Source: Actinomycetes bacterium (GTDB lineage Bacteria > Actinomycetota > Acidimicrobiia > Spongiisociales > UBA4744). Taken from it: a DNA stretch of 12,392 bases. The notes under the pieces were generated by a model. It did no database searches. It was not told the origin of the DNA and saw nothing but the letters and a program-made list of their open reading frames with translations. The stretch spans positions 1-12,392 of the forward strand of contig JAHEDM010000031.1 in assembly GCA_024641205.1 (NCBI GenBank), in the 5' to 3' direction. Positions 6,872 to 12,392 of the stretch are shown here, piece by piece (position 1 is the first letter of the stretch; each line of letters begins with the position of its first letter). The translations under genes and the position numbers were made by a program.

Positions 6872-7281
6872 CCAGGGTCCGCATTCTGCAACCCGGCGAG
6901 TAGGTCACGGTCGTGCTGATAGCTCAGCAGTGCGCGTGCCGCTTCCACCTGGACCCAGCGCACGTCGTCGATCTCGGTGTTGTAAACGAAGTCGCCGATA
7001 TCGCCTTCGATCGGAATCATGAGCCAATACCTGACGATTTTGGGGCGACCGGCGGAGTCCCGGTAACGGGTCGGGGCCAGCTCACCGTCGAGGCGGCACG
7101 TCAGGCCCGTTTCTTCGGCAACCTCTCGCAGGGCGGCATCTTCGAACCCTTCTCCCTCATCCAACTTGCCTTTGGGAAAGCTCCAATCGTTGTAGCGAGA
7201 GCGGTGTACCACGAGGACCTGGCGGTCACCTACTGCATCCAATCGGGTGACCAGACCGCCTGCCGCTCGAATGAGGGTCAC
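6868..7281 (-). CDS. Nudix hydrolase, MutT1-like
   Basis: Hydrolase of a nucleoside diphosphate linked to another moiety; the exact substrate is unknown. With the GTG start at 7279-7281 it has 137 aa. That start overlaps the CYTH-CHAD stop by four bases (GTGA) and has GGAG six nt upstream. The longer frame to 7332 would run deeper into the upstream gene without need. The Nudix box is perfect, from Gly38 to Leu60: G-x5-E44-x7-R52-E53-V-A-E56-E57-T-G59-L60. It is preceded by RYNDWSFPKGKLDEGE (29-44), and later comes VRYWLMI with a C-terminal YQHDRDLL. These features closely resemble the Nudix half of mycobacterial MutT1, which acts on 8-oxo-GTP and on diadenosine polyphosphates, but here no phosphatase domain is fused. 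It is the second gene of a leftward operon with CYTH-CHAD. Its TAG stop (6868-6870) overlaps the TAA of convergent ppk1 (6869-6871). Confidence 0.9.
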   Translation of the reverse strand: MTLIRAAGGLVTRLDAVGDRQVLVVHRSRYNDWSFPKGKLDEGEGFEDAALREVAEETGLTCRLDGELAPTRYRDSAGRPKIVRYWLMIPIEGDIGDFVYNTEIDDVRWVQVEAARALLSYQHDRDLLAGLQNADPG

Positions 7282-8753
7282 ATCCAGCTCCGCAGCTTGG
7301 AGCGTTTGAGTTCCCGCCATGCCGCACGCCACCCGGCTCGGGCCGACTCGGCTCTGATGAGTTCGAACCCGGCGAGCTGGCCCGCAGTGAAGGCAACCGC
7401 CGGATGCAGTTGAGCCGCCTGGGACAACCAGGCGTGTGCGACGGCCGCGTCCTGAAGTTCGCCCAGCGTGTCCTGCAAAGCGGCGGCGGCCGCCGCGAAC
7501 CGAACGGCCTTCTTGCCGACCATGGGCGCAACGGCTTCGGCCGCGTACCGGACGCGCTTGGCTCGAATACGGATGCGATGCAGATCCGGATCGGCCGGTG
7601 CCGCCGGCAGCTCCCGGGTCGTTTGCATGAGCCTTTCGAAAGGAGCCCTGACCAGCTCCAGCAAGGCTTCCCGAGAAGTTCGCTGGGCCGAAGGCAAGAG
7701 GCGGGGATGATTGGCAGCATCGACCATCCGGTCGAGGAGTTCGAGATACCTGTCCTGATCTACGGCTTCCAGAAGGGCAGCGCGCCGCTCCTTATGCGCA
7801 GCGTTCAGCATGGTCTTCATCACGCGCAGTGGATATAGGTTTCCGGCCGGAAGCTTCTGCGACGTTGCCTCGAGCCGCAACCAAAGCACGTCAACGTCCC
7901 GAACGGTGCCGAGAGCACTGCCCATCCACCGCAGCTCTTCTCGGAGAGATGCGACCCAGCTCTCGTCGAGGAGAGGGCCGAAGGTGCGCAGATCGGATCG
8001 AAGGCGCCGGGTCGCCACTCGCGCTTGGTGCAGAGCCTCCGGATCCTCTCCGATCTGCACACCCGGCATGTGAACGATGAATCGATGCACTGAGCGGACG
8101 ATGGCAGCTTCGACCACTTCGCCGACACCGGGATCGTCTCCCGGCTCCACGGCCACGACATCGGCATCTTGGAAGGCAACGGTTCCGAGCGCCCGGGCCA
8201 GCTTGCTTGTCCGGGTTATTGACCCTGCCCCGGCCGCCCGGAGACCCAAAACGATCTCTTCCAGGATCTCTGCATCGGCGCCTTCGGCCAACTCGATCTC
8301 GATCTCCCGGAACCGGCCGGCCGGGCCCCGGCCGCGATAGGTCGAGACATCGTCATCGACGATTTCGGCCACGGACGTACCCAGTCGGTCAATCAAGAAC
8401 AAAGGTTTGCGTACGGTCCGCAACCTGGCGATCTGCTGGATGGGCGCTCGACGGGCATAGACGCGCACCAAGGCCTGAGCGGCGCTGGGGATCTGATCCC
8501 ACCCACCGGCGAACCTGACTTCCAGACGCTCTTGCAGGTTGCCTTCTCCCGTCGGCGGCAGCTTGACGGCCCACCCCTCGTTGGTGCGATGACGGAGACT
8601 GCAACCCCACCGAGTCAGTCGAAGATCTGCAGTGTCGTAGTAGACAGCATCGAGGTATCGCCATGAACCGACAACGACTCCGAGTTCACCCACCGACAAA
8701 TCGGGCAAGCGGAAGTCGACAGGCGCATTGAGCTTCAGTTCGCGTTCCAGCAT
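7278..8753 (-). CDS. CYTH and CHAD domain protein (polyphosphate-associated)
   Basis: The protein has 491 aa in two domains. The N-terminal CYTH domain (about residues 1-195) begins with the signature ExExK as E3-R-E5-L-K7. It continues with YYDTADLRL (38-46), LRHRTNEGWAVKLP (53-66), a acidic strand FREIEIEL (148-155) and SKLARAL (183-189); these residues line the triphosphate tunnel of this superfamily. The C-terminal CHAD domain (about 208-480) is helical and basic, with the conserved histidine/arginine helices HQARVATRRLRSDLR (242-256) and HRIRIRAKRVRY (392-403), which form the polyphosphate-binding surface in studied CHAD proteins. CYTH members hydrolyse inorganic triphosphate or act on other triphosphates. 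A role in binding or trimming polyphosphate fits the ppk1 neighbourhood but is inferred. The ATG at 8751-8753 has a good GGAGG four nt upstream. It is the first gene of the operon with the Nudix gene. Confidence 0.93.
   Translation of the reverse strand: MLERELKLNAPVDFRLPDLSVGELGVVVGSWRYLDAVYYDTADLRLTRWGCSLRHRTNEGWAVKLPPTGEGNLQERLEVRFAGGWDQIPSAAQALVRVYARRAPIQQIARLRTVRKPLFLIDRLGTSVAEIVDDDVSTYRGRGPAGRFREIEIELAEGADAEILEEIVLGLRAAGAGSITRTSKLARALGTVAFQDADVVAVEPGDDPGVGEVVEAAIVRSVHRFIVHMPGVQIGEDPEALHQARVATRRLRSDLRTFGPLLDESWVASLREELRWMGSALGTVRDVDVLWLRLEATSQKLPAGNLYPLRVMKTMLNAAHKERRAALLEAVDQDRYLELLDRMVDAANHPRLLPSAQRTSREALLELVRAPFERLMQTTRELPAAPADPDLHRIRIRAKRVRYAAEAVAPMVGKKAVRFAAAAAALQDTLGELQDAAVAHAWLSQAAQLHPAVAFTAGQLAGFELIRAESARAGWRAAWRELKRSKLRSWM
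7288..7291 (-). promoter_or_regulatory. Ribosome binding site that sets the Nudix start
   Basis: GGAG on the minus strand, six nt before GTG at 7281-7279. It lies inside the last codons of the CYTH-CHAD gene, whose TGA shares bases with that GTG. The layout favours translational coupling and the shorter 137-aa Nudix protein over starts at 7332 or 7320. Confidence 0.6.
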
Positions 8754-8789
8754 CAGACCTCCGCGCCGCCCTTGCGTTGTCCCTACCTA

Positions 8790-8819
8790 CCTATCGGCCG
8801 ACCCTGCGGGATCGTTCAA
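8790..8819 (-). promoter_or_regulatory. Candidate promoter for the CYTH-CHAD / Nudix operon
   Basis: On the minus strand, TTGAAC (8819-8814) is followed after 18 nt by GATAGG (8795-8790), a plausible -35/-10 pair about 37 nt before the ATG at 8753. The -10 match is only partial. A short (CCTA)3 tandem lies at the downstream end. This is the only promoter-like pair I found in the 200-nt gap. Confidence 0.3.
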
Positions 8820-8896
8820 GGATTCTTTCTCTCAAAGCTAGCGAAGCGTCCGACAGGCGATTCCTAACGGGACCTCACGCTGTGTGCTCGATAGAA

Positions 8897-8951
8897 CGGT
8901 TTTGGCGTCCTGAATGCCCGAAATATCCGCAGTTCCAAGACGCCAAAACCG
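8897..8951. repeat. Perfect 13-bp inverted repeat with 29-nt spacer at the end of the amidohydrolase gene
   Basis: CGGTTTTGGCGTC (8897-8909) and GACGCCAAAACCG (8939-8951) are exact reverse complements. The right arm ends two bases before the amidohydrolase stop codon (8954-8956 on the plus strand), so in transcription order this structure immediately follows that gene. No T-run follows the stem, and the 29-nt loop is long for an intrinsic terminator. It may be a 3'-end stabilising or terminating hairpin, a protein-binding site or a mobile-element remnant. The rest of the 8754-8953 gap shows no gene. Confidence 0.65.
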
Positions 8952-8953
8952 GC

Positions 8954-10156
8954 TTAGACGACCCGGCGGCCGTCTTTCCACACCTGGGTGATGCGGTCCG
9001 GAAGGCTGGAGACGTCGAAGGGGTCTCCTTCCACCAAGACCATATCGGCACGCTTGCCGGGCTCGAGCGTTCCCAGCTCGGCTTCGAGTCCCATGAGCTC
9101 GGCAGCCGTCCGGGTGGCGGCCACCAGGGCCTGGTGCGGAGTCATACCGCCCTCGACCATGAGCGCCAACTCCGCCAGGTTCTCACCGTGAGGAGTGACC
9201 CCGGTGTCGGTGCCCATGGCGATCTTGACGCCGGCCTGTACGGCCCGACGGAATGAATCCCTATGGACTTCGATCACCTCGCGTGCCTTGGCCAGCGATG
9301 CCTCAGGTATCTGAGCCCCCGCTTGGGCGGCCCGCAGCACTCCCGTGGGTGCGACCAACGTTGGCACCAGGAACGTGCCACGTTCCAGCATCATCTCAAT
9401 CGCCTGATCGTCCAGATAGATCCCGTGGTCGATCGAGCGGATGCCTGCCTGAATGGCGTTCTTGATGCCGATCGTCGCCTGGGCGTGCGCCATCACGCTG
9501 ATCCCTGCCGCCTTGGCTTCCTCGACCAACACCTCGAGCTCGGCCAATCGGAAGTGCGCATGGGCCGGCTCATCACGCGGCGAAAGCACGCCTCCCGACG
9601 TGGCCACTTTGATCACGTCGGCACCGTCCCGTACCAACTCCCGCACCTTCCGCCGCATTTCATCAACGCCGTCGACGATCCCCTCCGGCATTCCCGGATA
9701 CGGAGAAAACAGCTCAACGGTGCCGCCGGAGGCCATCCATCCGTCACCATGACCGCCTGTCTGGGACAGCATGATGAGAGAAATCTGCATCCGCGGACCC
9801 GCAATGAGGCCGTCCGCGACGGCTTGTTTCACCCCAAGGTCCGCGCCACCCGCGTCGCGCACCGTGGTGATCCCGGCCTGAAGTGTTGCCGCCAGGTTCT
9901 TGGATGCCTCGAAGAACCGGTAGGAGAAGGGAGTCTGGACCAGCTTCCACATGTCGATATGACCGAGCATGACGTGGACGTGGGTATCGAAGAGTCCGGG
10001 CAGCAGATGTAATCCAGTGCAATCGATGGCCTGGTCCCCATCGAGACCGGATCCAATCTCGAGGATACGTCCGTCCTCAACAACCACATCTGCGAACGCC
10101 GGTGGCGTGTCGGTGGCGTCGAAGACGCTACCTCCCTGAAACAGGAGGCGGGTCAT
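8954..10156 (-). CDS. Metal-dependent amidohydrolase (prolidase/imidazolonepropionase-like)
   Basis: The protein has 400 aa and belongs to the amidohydrolase superfamily: a TIM barrel with a small beta-sandwich built from both termini. Visible metal and active-site residues are HVH at 59-61 (after LLPGLFDT), the probable carbamylated bridging Lys183 (VIKVATSGG), His224 (VMAHAQA), His244 (SIDHG) and Asp317 (MGTDTG). This pattern of a binuclear site bridged by lysine, together with GGHGDGW (134-140), is like the Xaa-Pro/Xaa-Arg dipeptidase-type members. The substrate cannot be read from sequence and could be a dipeptide, N-acyl amino acid or related amide. The C-terminal GTLEPGKRADMVLVEGDP is also typical of the superfamily. 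There is no signal peptide, so it is cytoplasmic. The ATG start (10154-10156) shares one base with the stop of the upstream TetR gene (TGATG), which implies coupled translation and a shared transcript. Confidence 0.92.
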   Translation of the reverse strand: MTRLLFQGGSVFDATDTPPAFADVVVEDGRILEIGSGLDGDQAIDCTGLHLLPGLFDTHVHVMLGHIDMWKLVQTPFSYRFFEASKNLAATLQAGITTVRDAGGADLGVKQAVADGLIAGPRMQISLIMLSQTGGHGDGWMASGGTVELFSPYPGMPEGIVDGVDEMRRKVRELVRDGADVIKVATSGGVLSPRDEPAHAHFRLAELEVLVEEAKAAGISVMAHAQATIGIKNAIQAGIRSIDHGIYLDDQAIEMMLERGTFLVPTLVAPTGVLRAAQAGAQIPEASLAKAREVIEVHRDSFRRAVQAGVKIAMGTDTGVTPHGENLAELALMVEGGMTPHQALVAATRTAAELMGLEAELGTLEPGKRADMVLVEGDPFDVSSLPDRITQVWKDGRRVV

Positions 10157-10764
10157 CAGGTGCTGAGGCCGTGCAGCATGAAGTCGACCATGCTGCCGGT
10201 CACTTCGGAAAGGCGCTCGGTCGGTTCCTTGAGAGCGATCAACGAGCGGGCGGCCGACATCATCAGTTCTTGGAGGAACCTGCCCGCCAGGTCGGGCGGA
10301 TACGGTCGCAAGGTTCCCGATCCAACCCCCTGCATGTAGATGCGCATGAACTCGTTGCCGAATTCGCTGTGGGTGGCCCTGACCCGCAGCTGGGCAGCCG
10401 GCGAGAGACGCGACGCGTCTGTGTGGAGGACCCTCCCCAGCATGGCATCGGTCGAAACGAACTCAACCATCCCGATAGCCAGGTGGGAGAGCTGTTCGGC
10501 GGGACTCACATCACGGGGCACGTTGGCGATGATGTCGCTGATGATCCCGGGCAGGGTCGCCTCGACCAACGAGCACAGCAGATCTTCCTTGTCTGTGAAG
10601 TACTCGTAGAACGTCGTTCGCCCGATCCCGATCCGGTTGGCGACATCCCCGAGGGACGTTTCCGTGTATCCCTCGGCTTGGAATAGCTCCTGTGCGGCTT
10701 GCAGAATCTGCCCGCGGGTCAGCTCTTTGTGTTCTTCGATATTTGCGGCGCGAATGCGCGGCAC
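10156..10764 (-). CDS. TetR/AcrR family transcriptional regulator
   Basis: The protein has 202 aa, the usual TetR size, from the GTG at 10762-10764, which has GGAGGA seven nt upstream. An open extension to 10824 adds residues unlike the family and bypasses that ribosome site. The N-terminal DNA-binding domain is clear: RGQILQAAQELFQAEGYTET (17-36), then the helix-turn-helix SLGDVANRIGIGRTTFYEYF (37-56) and TDKEDLL. The C-terminal half is a helical ligand-binding domain with no recognisable ligand signature. The gene is first in a two-gene unit and overlaps the amidohydrolase start as TGATG, so it probably controls its own operon in response to a substrate or product of the enzyme (inference). 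It is divergent from purA, but control of purA seems unlikely. I found no convincing palindromic operator in 10765-10914. Confidence 0.92.
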   Translation of the reverse strand: MPRIRAANIEEHKELTRGQILQAAQELFQAEGYTETSLGDVANRIGIGRTTFYEYFTDKEDLLCSLVEATLPGIISDIIANVPRDVSPAEQLSHLAIGMVEFVSTDAMLGRVLHTDASRLSPAAQLRVRATHSEFGNEFMRIYMQGVGSGTLRPYPPDLAGRFLQELMMSAARSLIALKEPTERLSEVTGSMVDFMLHGLST

Positions 10765-10770
10765 GGTAAT

Positions 10771-10776
10771 TCCTCC
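10771..10776 (-). promoter_or_regulatory. Ribosome binding site that sets the TetR start
   Basis: GGAGGA on the minus strand, with seven nt to the GTG at 10764-10762. It is one of the best Shine-Dalgarno matches in the window and supports the 202-aa protein over the longer reading. Confidence 0.7.
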
Positions 10777-10823
10777 GGGTTCAGCCTGATTGAGCATAGT
10801 GATCCCGCGAGACCAACCTGCCA

Positions 10824-10852
10824 TTCAAGCCACGGCAAGGGTGGGGTATGCG
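10824..10852 (+). promoter_or_regulatory. Weak candidate promoter for purA-purD
   Basis: TTCAAG (10824-10829), a 17-nt spacer and TATGCG (10847-10852) give a correctly spaced but poor match (about 3 of 6 bases each) to a housekeeping promoter, about 63 nt before the purA start. No riboswitch or purine-box structure is evident in the 150-nt gap. Confidence 0.2.
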
Positions 10853-10914
10853 TCTTCGGGAGAAGTGCAGACGACCGCCACTACCATGACTGCGCGGCAG
10901 TAAGGAGCCAATTC

Positions 10915-12192
10915 ATGCCCGCCACGATCGTGTTAGGCGCCCAATGGGGTGATGAGGGTAAAGGAAAGGTAACCGACGTCTTCGCCGAAAACGCCGACCT
11001 GGTCGTGCGCTATCAGGGCGGCAACAACGCCGGTCACACTATCGTCATCGGGGCGGAGAGGTTCGCCCTCTCGTTGATTCCCAGCGGAGTGATGTACCCG
11101 GCCTGCACGCCGGTGATCGCCTCAGGATGCGTCATCGACCCGAAGGTGTTGCTCGCCGAAATCGCCATGCTCACCGAGCGGGGCGTCGACCCCTCGGGGC
11201 TTCGCATTTCCTCCAATGCCCACTTGATCATGCCGTACCACCGCAAGCTCGACGCGGTCATGGAGCGGTACCTGGGACGGCAGATGATCGGCACCACCAA
11301 GAAGGGCATCGGCCCTGCTTACACCGACAAGTACTCGCGGCAGGGGATCCGGATCCAGGACCTCTTCGACCCCAAGATCTTCCGCGACAAGCTCGATGTG
11401 GTGCTGGCCGATAAAAACAAACTGCTCACGAGGGTTTACAACCAGCTTCCCATGGACGCCGAGGAGATCGCCACCGAGTACCTCAGCTACGCGGAAGCGT
11501 TGCTTCCGTTCGTTACCGATACGTCGTTGTTGATATGGGAGGCTATCGAGACCAAGCAAACGGTCCTGTTCGAGGGCGCCCAGGGAACGCTGCTCGATAT
11601 CGACCATGGGACCTATCCGTTCGTGACCTCATCGAGCCCTACGGCCGGCGGGGCACTGACGGGTTCGGGGATCGGGCCGAAAGCAATCGATCGGGTGGTC
11701 GGCGTCGCCAAGGCATACATCTCGCGAGTCGGCACTGGGCCGTTCCCGACGGAGCTTTCGGATGAGATCGGCGAGACCATGGTTACCGTCGGAGGAGAGT
11801 TTGGAACGGTAACCGGACGCAGGCGGCGCTGCGGCTGGTTAGATCTTGTCGCTCTCCGCTACTCAGCGCGCGTCAACAGCCTCACCCAGATCTTCCTCAC
11901 CAAGATCGACATCCTCTCCGAATTCGACACTCTGCAGGTGGCAGTGGCTTATAGCTCGCTCGGCGAGACCTACACCGAGCTACCCCGCCAGCAACGAGTG
12001 CTGTACAACTGCACTCCCATCTACGAGGAGCTGCCCGGCTGGAAATCAGACATAACCGGCGTGCGGCGGTTCGCCGATCTTCCCAAGGAAGCCCAGCAGT
12101 ACATCGAATTCATTGAGGAACGGACCGGGGTTCCCATCGGCTGGGTCTCGGTGGGACCCGAGCGCCAGCAAGTCCTGACTCGATCGTCGTGA
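10915..12192 (+). CDS. purA: Adenylosuccinate synthase PurA
   Basis: PurA catalyses the GTP-dependent joining of aspartate to IMP, the first committed step from IMP to AMP, in the cytoplasm. The protein has 425 aa, normal for the family. The start is the ATG at 10915, with AAGGAG (10902-10907) seven nt upstream; the frame stays open back to 10699 but that part is antisense to the tetR gene. Family motifs are all present: the GTP-binding loop QWGDEGKGK (10-18) with catalytic Asp13, GGNNAGHT (35-42) with catalytic His41 (same numbers as in E. coli), TTKKGIGPAY, FEGAQGTLLDIDHGTYPFVT, and the arginine-rich TGRRRRCGWLD. The C-terminus SVGPERQQ is also typical. No defect is seen. Its TGA overlaps the GTG start of purD (GTGA), so the two form one operon. 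Confidence 0.98.
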   Translation: MPATIVLGAQWGDEGKGKVTDVFAENADLVVRYQGGNNAGHTIVIGAERFALSLIPSGVMYPACTPVIASGCVIDPKVLLAEIAMLTERGVDPSGLRISSNAHLIMPYHRKLDAVMERYLGRQMIGTTKKGIGPAYTDKYSRQGIRIQDLFDPKIFRDKLDVVLADKNKLLTRVYNQLPMDAEEIATEYLSYAEALLPFVTDTSLLIWEAIETKQTVLFEGAQGTLLDIDHGTYPFVTSSSPTAGGALTGSGIGPKAIDRVVGVAKAYISRVGTGPFPTELSDEIGETMVTVGGEFGTVTGRRRRCGWLDLVALRYSARVNSLTQIFLTKIDILSEFDTLQVAVAYSSLGETYTELPRQQRVLYNCTPIYEELPGWKSDITGVRRFADLPKEAQQYIEFIEERTGVPIGWVSVGPERQQVLTRSS

Positions 12193-12392
12193 ACGTGCTG
12201 CTGCTCGGGGGCGGAGGGCGCGAACACGCCATCGGCTGGAAGCTGGCCCAGAGCGCTCAGCTCAGCACGCTGACCTCCCTCCCCGGCAACCCCGGTCTGG
12301 CCGAATTGGGGCCGGTGGTCGACGGGATCTCACCGACCGACGTTGGTGCGGTTGCGGCCTTCGCCGACCAGCAGGACGTTGACGAGGTTGTT
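12189..12392 (+). CDS. purD: Phosphoribosylamine-glycine ligase PurD (N-terminal part, cut by window edge)
   Basis: PurD (GAR synthetase) joins glycine to 5-phosphoribosylamine using ATP, the second step of purine synthesis. Only 68 codons are in the window. They read MNVLLLGGGGREHAIGWKLA at the N-terminus, with the GGGGREHA loop and PGNPG (residues 33-37) that define the family's N-domain. The start is GTG at 12189-12191, overlapping the purA stop by four bases. No independent Shine-Dalgarno is obvious, so translation is probably coupled to purA. The purA-purD order supports a purine biosynthesis operon continuing to the right. Confidence 0.95.
   Translation, partial: MNVLLLGGGGREHAIGWKLAQSAQLSTLTSLPGNPGLAELGPVVDGISPTDVGAVAAFADQQDVDEVV

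Noticed and set aside
8782..8793. Tandem (CCTA)3 repeat
   Set aside because: Too short to be more than chance; noted only as part of the candidate promoter region.
8777..9256. Plus-strand open frame starting in the 8754-8953 gap
   Set aside because: Most of it is antisense to the amidohydrolase, and it runs through the inverted repeat. No motif or ribosome site was seen.
10765..10824. N-terminal extension of the TetR regulator
   Set aside because: The GTG at 10764 has an excellent GGAGGA site and gives the standard family length; the extension contains that ribosome site.
10699..10914. N-terminal extension of PurA
   Set aside because: It overlaps the tetR gene in antisense. The ATG at 10915 aligns with E. 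coli numbering (Asp13, His41) and has AAGGAG.

Overview
The window is GC-rich chromosomal DNA with several GTG starts and very tight gene packing (4-nt GTGA overlaps, a TGATG junction, and convergent stops that share bases). Gene content and the style of the candidate PHO box suggest a high-GC Actinomycetota bacterium, possibly an Acidimicrobiia-like lineage. The phylum is inferred from protein character and base composition, and the class is only a guess. No rRNA, tRNA, CRISPR array, transposase or phage gene was seen.

Left part (1-4069): the start of a phosphate-uptake operon runs leftward, with pstS (lipoprotein phosphate-binding protein) followed by pstC (permease, cut by the window edge). 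Divergent from it is a large lipoprotein of the secreted beta-propeller family. The shared intergenic region carries 11-nt-spaced GTTCACC-like units resembling an actinobacterial PhoP (PHO) box, placed just upstream of pstS.

Middle part (4038-8753): a polyphosphate neighbourhood. ppk1 (polyphosphate kinase) lies between a SixA-type histidine phosphatase on its left (divergent) and a Nudix hydrolase on its right (convergent, stops overlapping). The Nudix gene is the second gene of a leftward operon whose first gene encodes a CYTH-CHAD protein, a family tied to triphosphate hydrolysis and polyphosphate binding. In mycobacteria the Nudix and histidine phosphatase domains are fused as MutT1, encoded beside ppk1. 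Here they appear as two separate genes flanking ppk1. Together the left and middle parts look like a phosphate import, storage and turnover island.

Right part (8897-12392): a leftward two-gene unit encodes a TetR-type regulator and a metal-dependent amidohydrolase, translationally coupled by TGATG and ending beside a perfect 13-bp inverted repeat. Divergent from it is purA (adenylosuccinate synthase) overlapping the start of purD (GAR synthetase, cut by the window edge), which is a purine biosynthesis operon.

No wholly novel defence or mobile system is visible. The points most worth checking are the split-MutT1/ppk1/CYTH-CHAD arrangement, the PHO box between pstS and the beta-propeller gene, and two strong inverted repeats.
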